From Paraplanobispora takensis (GTDB lineage Bacteria; Actinomycetota; Actinomycetes; Streptosporangiales; Streptosporangiaceae): DNA of 64,000 bases. Below, piece by piece: positions 17,669-25,364 of this stretch. Below the pieces are notes generated by a model that worked only from the letters and a program-made list of their open reading frames with translations, was not told the origin of the DNA and did not search any database. How positions within the stretch are numbered: the first letter of the stretch is position 1; the number at the start of each line of letters is the position of its first letter. The stretch lies in contig NZ_BOOK01000014.1 in NCBI RefSeq assembly GCF_016863195.1, forward strand, positions 1-64,000. Direction: 5' to 3'. Position numbers and translations under genes: made by a program.

Positions 17669-18031
17669 TCAGGGCAGGCAGCGGGTGGTGCCGTTGACCG
17701 TCACGCACGCCTGCTGGACGGGGAGGGGGACGGTGACCCGCTGCGTCGTGGTGGCGTCCGCCGCGACGGTCGTGGTGGTCCTCACCCCGGCGAGTGTGGT
17801 GCCGCCGACGCCGAGGACGTTCAGCCCGATGTCCACGGACTGCGAGGTGGAGCACGACACCGTCAGGGCGATCTCGGCCCCGGTGCCGGTGCGGGTGACC
17901 GTCGGCCCGGACGTGGTGCACGGCGCCTGGGCGTAGGAGGGCTGGGCGCCCGCTCCCACGGCGAGGACCGCGGTCATAGAAGCCAGACCGGTGAACAGGG
18001 CGATGCCCCGCCTGGTCCTGGTTTTCGGCAT
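17669..18031 (-). CDS. small secreted protein with four cysteines
   Basis: A 120-residue protein with a Sec signal peptide (about 1-35: positive MPKTRTRR start, hydrophobic core, likely cleavage after SYAQA). The mature part of about 85 residues is Thr/Val rich with four Cys (APC, VSC, QQAC, TRC) and is likely an extracellular beta-sandwich with two disulfides. An AAGGAGG ribosome site precedes the ATG. No known family was recognised. It is monocistronic and shares its upstream region with the divergent collagen-like gene, another secreted protein. Confidence 0.75.
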   Translation of the reverse strand: MPKTRTRRGIALFTGLASMTAVLAVGAGAQPSYAQAPCTTSGPTVTRTGTGAEIALTVSCSTSQSVDIGLNVLGVGGTTLAGVRTTTTVAADATTTQRVTVPLPVQQACVTVNGTTRCLP

Positions 18032-18451
18032 GAAAGCCTCCTTGAATGGCCGGCGCTCAGGTTGTCACCGCAAGTGATTGCGCCGCTACGAGAGAGTCTG
18101 CAGCATTTATCGGCGGCACGTAAAGCCCTGGGAAAGTAAATTCACGGAAAGATCGCGAACCCGAATCTAATTCTTGGAATCAATGCGAATTGAATTCCTG
18201 TCGAATCCTTAAAACGGAAATTTCCGTTTTGCTATACGGGGCGGTCCCTGTGAGTGATCCGCGACGTCGATCACCCGTCCGGTCCGGGCCCGGCCCGCGA
18301 CGCGGAGGCCGTACGGCATCGCCGACTGCGCCGGGGATTGGAAGATCTCATTTTGATGTCATGCGCCGGTTCTGGGCGTTTGGATCGTTCCTTCCTGCCA
18401 CGATGATCCACGCCGCACACTCCTGTCCCATCTCGATCCGGAGTCACATCC
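18032..18451. other. 420-bp AT-enriched intergenic region
   Basis: The gap between divergent secreted-protein genes is markedly richer in A and T than its surroundings (18120-18240), like a regulatory region. It contains the palindromic promoter element listed separately. The short frames crossing it have no ribosome site or recognisable product. The stretch just before the collagen-like gene looks like a long 5' leader. Confidence 0.5.
18211..18238 (+). promoter_or_regulatory. 20-bp perfect palindrome beside an extended -10
   Basis: AAAACGGAAATTTCCGTTTT (18211-18230) is its own reverse complement. It runs straight into TG-C-TATACG (TG 18230-18231, hexamer 18233-18238), which reads as an extended -10 element pointing toward the collagen-like gene. 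A dimeric regulator bound here would cover the -35 and spacer. No matching regulator gene is adjacent. Confidence 0.55.
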
Positions 18452-19135
18452 ATGAGAATCGGTAAGCCTGTGTACCTCGCTGCGGCGGCAGTGCTGCTCG
18501 TCGGCGTCGCCGGTACGGCCACCGCGTCCGCCCAGGTTGCCGCCCCCGGCGACGTGGTCACCGCGTGCGTCCACAAGAAGACCCGCTACATGCGGCTGGT
18601 CAACGCGACCGCCAGCTGCCGCACCACCGAGTTCAAGACCTCCTGGGGCGGCCAGTCCCAGCAGGGCGTCGCGACCGCGGGCCCGCAGGGGGAGCGCGGC
18701 CCGGCCGGTCCCGCGGGACCGAAGGGCGACACCGGCCAGCAGGGCCCGCAGGGCTTCCGCGGCCCGCAGGGCAAGCAGGGCGTCCCCGGCCCGAAGGGCG
18801 ACACCGGCCCGGCCGGCCCCGCGGGCAAGGACGGCAAGGACGGCGCGCCCGGCCCGAAGGGCGAGACCGGTCCCGCGGGTCCGAAGGGCGAGACCGGCCC
18901 GGCCGGTCCCGCAGGCCCCGCGGGCAAGGACGGCAGCCCGGTCAAGTACTTCGTGTTCGACCTGGCGGCCTTCGGCATCCCCGGCCTGAAGGGCACCGTC
19001 ACCTGCGAGGACGGTGACCCCAGCCCGCAGGTCTTCAGGATGGCCAACTGCAGGAAGGGCGGTGTCCCGGCGGTCTCCTCGCAGGGCACCCCCTCGCCCG
19101 GCGCCTCGTCGAACGAGTCCGCGGCCAAGCCGTAG
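18452..19135 (+). CDS. secreted collagen-like protein
   Basis: A 227-residue protein with a Sec signal peptide (about 1-28, ending TATASA). A 45-residue globular head with two Cys (TACVHKK, ASCRTTE) follows. About 30 Gly-X-Y triplets (about 75-165) of the GPAGPKGDT/GKDG type come next, then a C-terminal globular part with two Cys (VTCEDG, ANCRKG) and a Ser/Pro tail. Bacterial collagen-like proteins form triple helices at the cell surface. There is no LPxTG or membrane anchor, so it is probably released or non-covalently bound. A 17-bp hairpin terminator follows. The triplet DNA is repetitive and may vary in length between strains. Confidence 0.88.
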   Translation: MRIGKPVYLAAAAVLLVGVAGTATASAQVAAPGDVVTACVHKKTRYMRLVNATASCRTTEFKTSWGGQSQQGVATAGPQGERGPAGPAGPKGDTGQQGPQGFRGPQGKQGVPGPKGDTGPAGPAGKDGKDGAPGPKGETGPAGPKGETGPAGPAGPAGKDGSPVKYFVFDLAAFGIPGLKGTVTCEDGDPSPQVFRMANCRKGGVPAVSSQGTPSPGASSNESAAKP

Positions 19136-19145
19136 GCCCGTCGTC

Positions 19146-19187
19146 CCGGCCGGAACGGTCCCGCCCTCCGGGGACCGCTCCGGCCGG
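19146..19187 (+). terminator. terminator of collagen-like gene
   Basis: Positions 19146-19162 pair with 19171-19187 over 17 bp with a single G-T wobble, closing an 8-base loop, 10 bases after the stop codon. Confidence 0.8.
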
Positions 19188-19228
19188 TCGCGCCATCGCG
19201 GTCCCCTGAAAGGGACCGGTCGTGTCAT

Positions 19229-19263
19229 CGCGCTTCCCTGACGCAGGATGTCAGGGAAGCGCG
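19229..19263. other. 14-bp stem hairpin before DUF1579-like gene
   Basis: CGCGCTTCCCTGAC (19229-19242) and GTCAGGGAAGCGCG (19250-19263) are perfect complements around a 7-base loop, ending 15 bases before the next start codon. A smaller hairpin (19200-19217) lies just upstream. It could be a second terminator or a structure controlling translation of the small gene. Confidence 0.6.
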
Positions 19264-19278
19264 GTTAGCGTCGCGTCC

Positions 19279-19602
19279 ATGACCGACACGAAGGACACCG
19301 CCTTCACGGTGGGCAACAGCTTCGACTTCCTCGTCGGCACCTGGACCTCCCGCCAGCGGCGGCTGCGCCGGGTGCTCGCCGGCGACGACGAATGGTACGG
19401 GTTCCCGGGCGTCACCAGGTGCTGGAGCGTTCTGGACGGCGCCGGCAACATCGACGACGTGTACGGCGGAGTCCCGATCAAGGTCAACTACATCTGGTCG
19501 GACATCACCGCCCACTCGTGCCGCTGGGAGCAGGAGTTCTCCGCCGACGGCGGCGCGACCTGGGAGACGAACTGGATCGCCGAGTTCACCCGCACGTCCT
19601 GA
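19279..19602 (+). CDS. shortened DUF1579-like protein
   Basis: A 107-residue cytosolic protein. The first half (FDFLVGTWTSRQRRLR, then VLDGAGNIDD) and the last part (YIWSDITAHSCRWEQEFSADGG, ending NWIAEF) look like the two ends of actinobacterial DUF1579/lipocalin-like proteins. As remembered, these are about 150-170 residues with about 50 residues between the halves. Here GNIDDVYGG jumps directly to PIKVNYIW, so an in-frame internal deletion is likely. The start at 19279 follows the hairpin with no strong ribosome site. It may be non-functional or a minimal variant. Confidence 0.6.
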   Translation: MTDTKDTAFTVGNSFDFLVGTWTSRQRRLRRVLAGDDEWYGFPGVTRCWSVLDGAGNIDDVYGGVPIKVNYIWSDITAHSCRWEQEFSADGGATWETNWIAEFTRTS

Positions 19603-19642
19603 CCGCCTGCGCGCACGCGCGGCCCGTCCGGCCGCCCGGGGC

Positions 19643-22612
19643 TCACGCCGGGGGCGGCGGGACGGTCGGCAGGCAGACGGTGAAGACGGTGCCCCCGCCC
19701 TCGCGGGGGGCGGCGGAGATGGTGCCGCCGTGCGCTTTGACGATCGCCCTGGTGACGGCCAGTCCCAGACCGGTGCCCTTGATCCCGGCCTCGCGGGCGG
19801 TGGAGGCGCGGAAGAACCGGGTGAACAATCGGTCGTACTGCTCGGCCGGGATGCCGATCCCGGTGTCGGCGACCGTCAGGGTGACCGCCGTCTCTCCGCA
19901 GCGCTCGCCGAGGCCGGCGGAGACGGTGATCTTCCCTCCCTGCGGGGTGTACTTGATCGCGTTGGACAGCAGGTTGTCGAGCATCTGGCGCAGCCGTACC
20001 GGGTCGGCGTGCAGGCGCAGGGGCGGGGCCAGGTCGCTGGTGAGGGTCAGCTGCTTGGCCTCGGCCGCGGGCCGGTGGTCGTCGACGGCCTCGTTCAGCA
20101 GGCCGGTCAGCGACAGGGGACGGAGGTCGACGCCGATGCCCCCGGCGTTCATGCGGGCCAGGTCGAGCAGGTCGTCGACCAGGCGCTGCAGGTGGGCGCT
20201 CTTGCGGTCGATGACGTCGGTGAACATGCGCTGCTCGGCGCTCAGAGCGGGGTCGTCGCCGAGCAGCTCGACGTAGCCGCGGATGGCCCCGATGGGATTG
20301 CGCAGTTCGTGGGTGACCAGCGCCATCAGCTCGTCCTTCATGCGGTCGAGCTCCCGCAACCGGTTCACCTGCTGCTGTTGCTGGGCCAGCAGGCGTTCGC
20401 GCTCCTCGGCTATGTGGTGGCGTTCGGTCACGTCGGTGGCGATGCCGTCGACCAGCAGCCGGTCGCCCTCGCGGCGGGGCATCGTCCGGATCCAGATCCA
20501 GCGGGTGACCCCGTCCAGCCCGAGGACCCGGCACTCGATCTCGGCGGGCTCGCCCGCGTGCAGCGTGTGGTCGAAGGCGAGATAGGCCGCCATGTCGTCG
20601 GGGTGGACCCGCTTGAGCATCAGGTCGGTGACGTCGGCGTCGTCGGGCAGCCGCCGGCCGAACACGCCGGCGGCGTTCTGGCTCTGGTACAGCGAGCGCA
20701 CCCGGCCGTCCTCGAAGACCTCGATGCTCCACACGTTGTCGTTGATCTGGGCGATGACCTGGTTGAAGTAACGGCGGCTGGCGTCCAGGGCCAGGGCGAG
20801 CTCCTCGGCGCGGCGGCGTTCCTTGTAGCGGCCGAGGTGGGCGGAGATCCCCTCCAGCAGCTCGACCAGGCCGTCGTCGGGTTCCCGGACGGCGTCGGTC
20901 AAGAGGATCAGCACGCCCAGGATCCGTTCACCGCTGCGGACGGGAAGGCCGACGACGGTGCGCAGGCCCGCCTGCAGCGCCTCGTGCTCGCGGACGAAGC
21001 CGTCGGGGTCGTCCAGCAGGTCCCTGATCCAGTGGCGCCGGCCGGTGTCCCACACCCGGCCGGGCAGCCCCTGGCCGCGTTCGAAGGTCTCGGAGCCGGA
21101 GTGCTCCGGGCCGGTGAAGGCCGACAGGTCCCGCTCGGGATCGCTCCACGAGCCGATGTGGGTGATGCCGCTCTGGTCCTCGGCGACGCGCCAGTACTCC
21201 CCGCAGGACCACCCCAGCGCCCGGGCGATCGCTCCGGCGGTGCCGACCGCGGCCTCCTCGGCGGTGGCGGCGTCGGCCAGCACCCGGTTCACGGCGTCCT
21301 GGGCGGAGCGCAGGATCTCGGTCCGGTGCTGGTCGGTGATGTCGTGCAGGGCCATCACCGCGCCCAGGCGGCGCCCGTCGAAGGTGTCGATGGGACGGCT
21401 GTTGGCCAGGAACCGGCGCACCCCGCCGGACGTGTGGGCCGCCAGCGGCTGGCCGTCCACGGACTCCCCGGCCAGCGCGCGGGCCAGCGGCACCTGCTCG
21501 GGGGCCAGCGGGGTCCGCCCGTCGGTCGCCAGCAGGCCGTAGACCTGCGGGAGGTCGTCGACGCGCAGGTTCGGCTTCTGCTCGCGGCCGCCGCGCAGCG
21601 GCTGGTTGACCACGGTCAGGCGGCCCTCGGGATCGCAGGCCGCGACGCCGACGTCCAGGCTGTCCAGCAGCGCCTGAAGGAACCTGCGCCCGTCGTCGTA
21701 CTCCCCGCCGCCCCGGCGGTACTCGCCGACCTCGTGCAGGAACGCGTGCACGACCACCTGGCCGTGCACGGTGGTGGCCTGCGCGACCCCCTCCACCTCG
21801 AACTCCCGCCCGGCGCGGTCGACCACCTCCAGCTTCAGCCCGCGGCCGGCCAGCGTCGGGGCGTCGCTCTCGCGCAGCAGCCGCAGCCGCTCGTCGTAGT
21901 CGCAGCGCACCCGCTCGGGGACGACCAGCTCGACGATCGGCCGTCCGACGCTCTCGCCGGTCGACCAGCCGAACAGCCGCTGGGCGCCGGTGCTCCAGCC
22001 GCGCACCACGCCGGCGGCGTCGAGGGAGACGACCGCTTCGGGGACGCAGTCGAGCAGCCGCTGCGTCCACGCCGCGGTCTCCCGCGTCTCGGCCCTGGCC
22101 AGCCGGAGCCCGATCTCCGCCTCCGCCATCTCCGCCAGGTCCTCCAGCATGCCCAGCTGCTCGGCGCTCCACGGACGGGGCCGGGAGTCGACCGCGTACA
22201 GCGTGCCCAGCACGTGGACGCCGGAGCGCAGCGGAACCCCGGCGTAGGCGACGGGCCCGCCGTCCGAGGGCGTCCACACTCGCCGCCATCGCTCGTCGGC
22301 GCCGATGTCCGCCACGACCAGCGGCTCACCGGTGGCCACGACGTGCCGGCACATCGCGTACGACGGCGTGAGCCGGCCGTCCGAGGCCGGATCGCCCGGC
22401 CCGGCCGTACTGACCACGACCTGCCGGTCGCGCTCGGCCAGCGCCACCATCGCGGCGGGCACCCCCAGCAGGCGGACCGCCGTCCGGGTCACCCGGTCCA
22501 GCAGCGGCACCCGGGCCTCATCCAGCAGACCCGTGGCATGCAGCGTCTGCACCCTCCGCGCGTCATGAACATCATCTATCGCCCCCACCGGCCCAGACTC
22601 CCCCGAGATCAC
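19643..22612 (-). CDS. multi-sensor histidine kinase (GAF-PAS-PAS-GAF-PAS-HisKA-HATPase)
   Basis: A cytosolic kinase of about 989 residues without membrane segments. In order: GAF (about 15-165), PAS (about 175-290), PAS (about 300-420), GAF (about 430-600), PAS/PAC (about 610-735), a Gln-rich coiled coil (LLAQQQQQVNRL), HisKA with the H-box VTHELRNP (His near 765), and an HATPase domain with NLLSNAIKYT, DTGIGIP and GTGLGLAV. The GTG at 22612 follows GGGGAG at short spacing; a longer frame is open but lacks domain sequence. No response regulator is adjacent, so it is an orphan kinase. It probably senses small ligands, light or redox through the PAS and GAF modules; no cofactor residue is identifiable by eye. 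Confidence 0.87.
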   Translation of the reverse strand: MISGESGPVGAIDDVHDARRVQTLHATGLLDEARVPLLDRVTRTAVRLLGVPAAMVALAERDRQVVVSTAGPGDPASDGRLTPSYAMCRHVVATGEPLVVADIGADERWRRVWTPSDGGPVAYAGVPLRSGVHVLGTLYAVDSRPRPWSAEQLGMLEDLAEMAEAEIGLRLARAETRETAAWTQRLLDCVPEAVVSLDAAGVVRGWSTGAQRLFGWSTGESVGRPIVELVVPERVRCDYDERLRLLRESDAPTLAGRGLKLEVVDRAGREFEVEGVAQATTVHGQVVVHAFLHEVGEYRRGGGEYDDGRRFLQALLDSLDVGVAACDPEGRLTVVNQPLRGGREQKPNLRVDDLPQVYGLLATDGRTPLAPEQVPLARALAGESVDGQPLAAHTSGGVRRFLANSRPIDTFDGRRLGAVMALHDITDQHRTEILRSAQDAVNRVLADAATAEEAAVGTAGAIARALGWSCGEYWRVAEDQSGITHIGSWSDPERDLSAFTGPEHSGSETFERGQGLPGRVWDTGRRHWIRDLLDDPDGFVREHEALQAGLRTVVGLPVRSGERILGVLILLTDAVREPDDGLVELLEGISAHLGRYKERRRAEELALALDASRRYFNQVIAQINDNVWSIEVFEDGRVRSLYQSQNAAGVFGRRLPDDADVTDLMLKRVHPDDMAAYLAFDHTLHAGEPAEIECRVLGLDGVTRWIWIRTMPRREGDRLLVDGIATDVTERHHIAEERERLLAQQQQQVNRLRELDRMKDELMALVTHELRNPIGAIRGYVELLGDDPALSAEQRMFTDVIDRKSAHLQRLVDDLLDLARMNAGGIGVDLRPLSLTGLLNEAVDDHRPAAEAKQLTLTSDLAPPLRLHADPVRLRQMLDNLLSNAIKYTPQGGKITVSAGLGERCGETAVTLTVADTGIGIPAEQYDRLFTRFFRASTAREAGIKGTGLGLAVTRAIVKAHGGTISAAPREGGGTVFTVCLPTVPPPPA

Positions 22613-22832
22613 CGGCTCCCCGTTCCCTCCCACAGTAGACGCCCGCGCCGGGACGGCCGATGCGGCCCCCGGCCGTTCCCGCGCAGGTCGGGGCGGCCGG
22701 CACGGAAACTGTCGGCCGCGGAGACGAGAATCGCCCCCGGAGCCCATCGCAGAGCCCACCGGGTCCACCCAGAATCCGCCGCAGCGACCACCGCGGCGAC
22801 CACCGCAGAGCCCGACGAGAGGATCCACCGGG

Positions 22833-23486
22833 ATGGCCACGTTCGTTCTGATCCACGGAGGCGGCGGCACCGCCTGGCAGTGGCACCTGCTCGACCCCGA
22901 ACTGCGCGCCCTGGGCCACGACGTCGTGGCCGTCGACCTGCCGCTGGAGGACGAGACGGCCGGGCTGGACGACTACGCCACCGCCGTGCTCGACGCCGTG
23001 GGCGGGCGCACCGACCTGGTCGTGGTGGCGCACTCCTGGGGAGGTTTCGTCGGCCCGCTGGTGTGCGAGCGGGCGCGGGCCGGCCTGCTGGTGATGCTGA
23101 CGGCCATGATCCCCGCGCCGGGGGAGCCGCCGGCCGACTGGTGGGCGAACACCGGGTTCGACAGCCCGGGGTTCGACGATCCGATCGCCACCTTCATGCA
23201 CGACGTCCCGCCGGACCTGGCCGCGCAGGAGATGCGTCGCGGACGGGACCACGCCGAGCGCGCGCTGGTCGAGCCGTGGCCGCTGCGGGCCTGGCCCGAG
23301 GTGCCGACGGAGGTCCTGCTCTGCCGCGACGACCGGTTCTTCCGCCCCGATTTCATGCGCAGGATCACGCGGGAGCGGCTCGGCCTCACGCCCGACGAGA
23401 TCGACGGCAGCCACTGCGTGATGCTCTCGCGGCCGAAGGAGCTGGCCGGGCGCCTCGACGACTACGCCCGCCGCGCCGGGGCGTGA
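22833..23486 (+). CDS. small alpha/beta hydrolase
   Basis: A 217-residue hydrolase of the salicylate-esterase/MenH-like type. It has the oxyanion motif LIHGGGGTAWQW, the nucleophile elbow AHSWGG (Ser68), acidic candidates in CRDDRFF and His194 in DGSHCVM. It lacks a large cap domain. The start follows GAGAGGATCCACCGGG. It is divergent from the sensor kinase, with 220 bp between them that show only degenerate ACC-GCG repeats. The substrate is unknown; an ester or lactone is likely from the family. Confidence 0.85.
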   Translation: MATFVLIHGGGGTAWQWHLLDPELRALGHDVVAVDLPLEDETAGLDDYATAVLDAVGGRTDLVVVAHSWGGFVGPLVCERARAGLLVMLTAMIPAPGEPPADWWANTGFDSPGFDDPIATFMHDVPPDLAAQEMRRGRDHAERALVEPWPLRAWPEVPTEVLLCRDDRFFRPDFMRRITRERLGLTPDEIDGSHCVMLSRPKELAGRLDDYARRAGA

Positions 23487-23537
23487 TTCCAGCGGCGTCC
23501 CGCCTGCGCGGCGGGGCCGCCGGGCGGGCGCGACGCC

Positions 23538-23927
23538 TCACCGGCCATTGGGGCCCATGGCGGGGTGGACGTCGAACCTGGTGCGCAGGTTGCCGGTGGC
23601 CAGGGTCCGCGCCACCGGCCCGTCCAGGCCGGCGACCTCCATCTCCACGCCCCGGGTGCGGGCGTCGGTGACGGCGGTGAGGACCTCTCGCAGGCCGGCG
23701 GCGTCGCAGTCGGTCAGCGCGCTCAGGTCCAGGACCAGGCGGAGCGGGCCGGTGAGCGTCCAGATCTCCTCGAGCCGCCGCCGCAGCAGGGGAGCGGAGC
23801 GGTGGTCGAGCGCGCCGCCGACGCACAGGACCATCCGGTCGCCGAAGGAACGGGTGGTGAGGGTGAAATCCGACGGGGAGTGATGATCATTGAGCATTGC
23901 GTCGCTTCCCTGCGCGATCGATGTCAT
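23538..23927 (-). CDS. STAS domain anti-sigma-factor antagonist
   Basis: A 129-residue STAS protein of the SpoIIAA/RsbV type, with the phosphorylation-loop region LVLDLSALTDCDAAGLREVL. The position normally holding the phosphorylatable Ser in DxSxxxxxDSxG is Cys-Asp-Ala here (DLSALTDCDAAG). The usual Ser phosphoacceptor seems to be replaced, and it may not be switched by a standard RsbW-type kinase. Start: ATG at 23927 behind GGCGGAG; the ATG at 23897 behind AGGGAAG is equally possible and matches the domain start. No anti-sigma partner is adjacent. Confidence 0.8.
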   Translation of the reverse strand: MTSIAQGSDAMLNDHHSPSDFTLTTRSFGDRMVLCVGGALDHRSAPLLRRRLEEIWTLTGPLRLVLDLSALTDCDAAGLREVLTAVTDARTRGVEMEVAGLDGPVARTLATGNLRTRFDVHPAMGPNGR

Positions 23928-24053
23928 GTACTCCGCCCCTACCGCCGTCGGGCGAGGGCTAACCCCGGACCGGGTTCTTTCCGGTCCGGAGCCCGGACGG
24001 TACGGCGGGCCCGCCCCCGGCCGGGCGGCACGGCGCCGGTCGTTCTCCCACGC

Positions 24054-24084
24054 TTGACCTGGAGCGCGCTCCACATCCCAGACT
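24054..24084 (+). promoter_or_regulatory. MerR-type promoter with 19-bp spacer
   Basis: TTGACC (24054-24059) and CAGACT (24079-24084) are separated by 19 bases, longer than the usual 17. The spacer contains the perfect 14-bp palindrome TGGAGCGCGCTCCA (24060-24073). Over-long spacer plus central dyad is the signature of MerR-family activation. It drives the aldo/keto reductase gene. No merR gene is in this window next to it. Confidence 0.7.
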
Positions 24085-24126
24085 CCTGTCCGTGATCTGC
24101 ACGACGGACCGGACGGAGACATCATC

Positions 24127-25113
24127 GTGAAGTACCGCACCATCGGCGCCGACCCGAAGACCCGCCGCGAGGTGAGCGTGCTCGCCCTGGGGGCGATGCT
24201 GTTCGGTTCGGTGACCGACGAGAAGACCTCCTTCGCCATCCTGGACCGCTACGTCGAGGCCGGTGGCACGTTCATCGACACCTCCGACAACTACGCCTTC
24301 TGGGTCGACGGCGGGCAGGGCGGCCAGAGCGAGGAACTGCTGGGGCGGTGGCGGCGCAGCCGCGGCGTCGGCGCGGAGATCGTCATCGCCACCAAGCTGG
24401 GGGCGCGCCCGCTCGCGCCGGGCACTAGCTATGTCGACAACCCCGAGGGCCTGTCGGCGAAGGTGATCCGGGAATCGGCCGAGCGCAGCGGCGAGCGGCT
24501 CGGGGTGGACCGGATCGACCTGCTGTACGCGCACATCGAGGATCGGACGGTCTCCCCGCGCGAGACCGTCGAGGGGTTCGCCGAGCTGGTGGCCGAGGGC
24601 ACGGTCGGCCTGCTCGGCGTGAGCAACCACGCGATCTGGCGGGTGGAGCGGGCCCGGGCCCTGGCCGAGGCGGCCGGGCTGCCCGGCTACGAGGTCCTGC
24701 AGTACCAGCACAGCTACCTCCGCCCGCGCAGCGACGTGCCCGAGCCGCTGTTCCCCGAGGGCAGCCTCGGCCACGCCGGCGCCGAACTGCGCAGCTATCT
24801 GCGGGCCGAGCCCGGCCTGACCCTGGTCGCCTACTCGCCGCTGCTGCGCGGCGCCTACACCCGGACCGACAAGCCGCTGCCGCCGGACTACGACCACCCC
24901 GGCACGCCCGCCCGCCTGGAGGTGCTGAACGAGGTCGCCCGGGAGACGGGGGCGAGCGTGAACCAGGTGGTGCTGGCCTGGCAGATCGGCGCCGGTCTGC
25001 CGGTGATCCCGCTAGTCGGCGTCTCCTCGGTGGAGCAGCTGGAGGAGAACCTGGCCGCGGTGGATCTGGAGCTGACGCCGGACCAGCTGGCCCGGCTGGA
25101 GGCCGCCCAGTAG
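24127..25113 (+). CDS. aldo/keto reductase
   Basis: A 328-residue NADPH-dependent (beta/alpha)8 reductase. The catalytic tetrad is visible: Asp51 and Tyr56 in FIDTSDNYAF, Lys in IATKLG near 91 and His in LYAHIED near 139. The C-terminal NADPH site is VSSVEQLEENLAA. The start is a GTG at 24127, and the family N-terminus MKYRTIG begins there. The MerR-type promoter upstream suggests induction by an electrophile, drug or redox signal. It likely reduces toxic aldehydes or ketones. A 10-bp stem terminator follows, so it is monocistronic. Confidence 0.88.
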   Translation: MKYRTIGADPKTRREVSVLALGAMLFGSVTDEKTSFAILDRYVEAGGTFIDTSDNYAFWVDGGQGGQSEELLGRWRRSRGVGAEIVIATKLGARPLAPGTSYVDNPEGLSAKVIRESAERSGERLGVDRIDLLYAHIEDRTVSPRETVEGFAELVAEGTVGLLGVSNHAIWRVERARALAEAAGLPGYEVLQYQHSYLRPRSDVPEPLFPEGSLGHAGAELRSYLRAEPGLTLVAYSPLLRGAYTRTDKPLPPDYDHPGTPARLEVLNEVARETGASVNQVVLAWQIGAGLPVIPLVGVSSVEQLEENLAAVDLELTPDQLARLEAAQ

Positions 25114-25134
25114 CCCCGGGCCCGCCGCGGACGT

Positions 25135-25166
25135 GCGCCACGGGTGAGCTCCTTCGCCCGTGGCGC
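25135..25166 (+). terminator. terminator after aldo/keto reductase
   Basis: GCGCCACGGG (25135-25144) and CCCGTGGCGC (25157-25166) pair perfectly around a 12-base loop, 22 bases after the stop. Confidence 0.75.
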
Positions 25167-25237
25167 GCTGCCGTACGACCCTTCCTCACCCCCTCCGAAC
25201 CCTGCGCTCTCCTCCGGGAACGTCGCCTCGGCACGCG

Positions 25238-25275
25238 TTGACAGATAAACCTTCTTTTCCTACTGTTTAACTAGG
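25238..25275 (+). promoter_or_regulatory. promoter of LLM operon with sulfur-island operator
   Basis: TTGACA (25238-25243) and TACTGT (25261-25266) with a 17-base spacer form a near-consensus housekeeping promoter. The 17-mer CCTACTGTTTAACTAGG (25259-25275) overlaps the -10 and start point. It is one of the two best copies of the element found across this sulfur island, placed where a bound repressor would block initiation. Confidence 0.72.
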
Positions 25276-25316
25276 TAATGGCTCCCGGCATGCCCCGTGC
25301 GAAACGAGGAGAGCTC

Positions 25317-25364
25317 GTGACCCCTTCCGCCTCTGTCAACCGCGGCTCCCGGCAGGTCTGGTGA
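25317..25364 (+). CDS. 15-codon coupled mini-ORF upstream of LLM operon
   Basis: GTG at 25317 has a strong GAGGAG ribosome site 5-6 bases upstream and encodes a 15-residue peptide beginning MTPSASVN and ending RQVW. Its TGA at 25362-25364 overlaps the GTG start (25361) of the first monooxygenase as GTGA. That monooxygenase start has a poor ribosome site of its own, so translation of the enzyme probably depends on ribosomes finishing this mini-ORF. The peptide has no Cys and does not match the HVDxC leader family. Confidence 0.5.
   Translation: MTPSASVNRGSRQVW

Noticed and set aside
18190-18465. Open frame of about 90 codons before the collagen-like gene
   Set aside because: It overlaps the palindromic promoter region, has no ribosome site, and its composition changes abruptly along its length.
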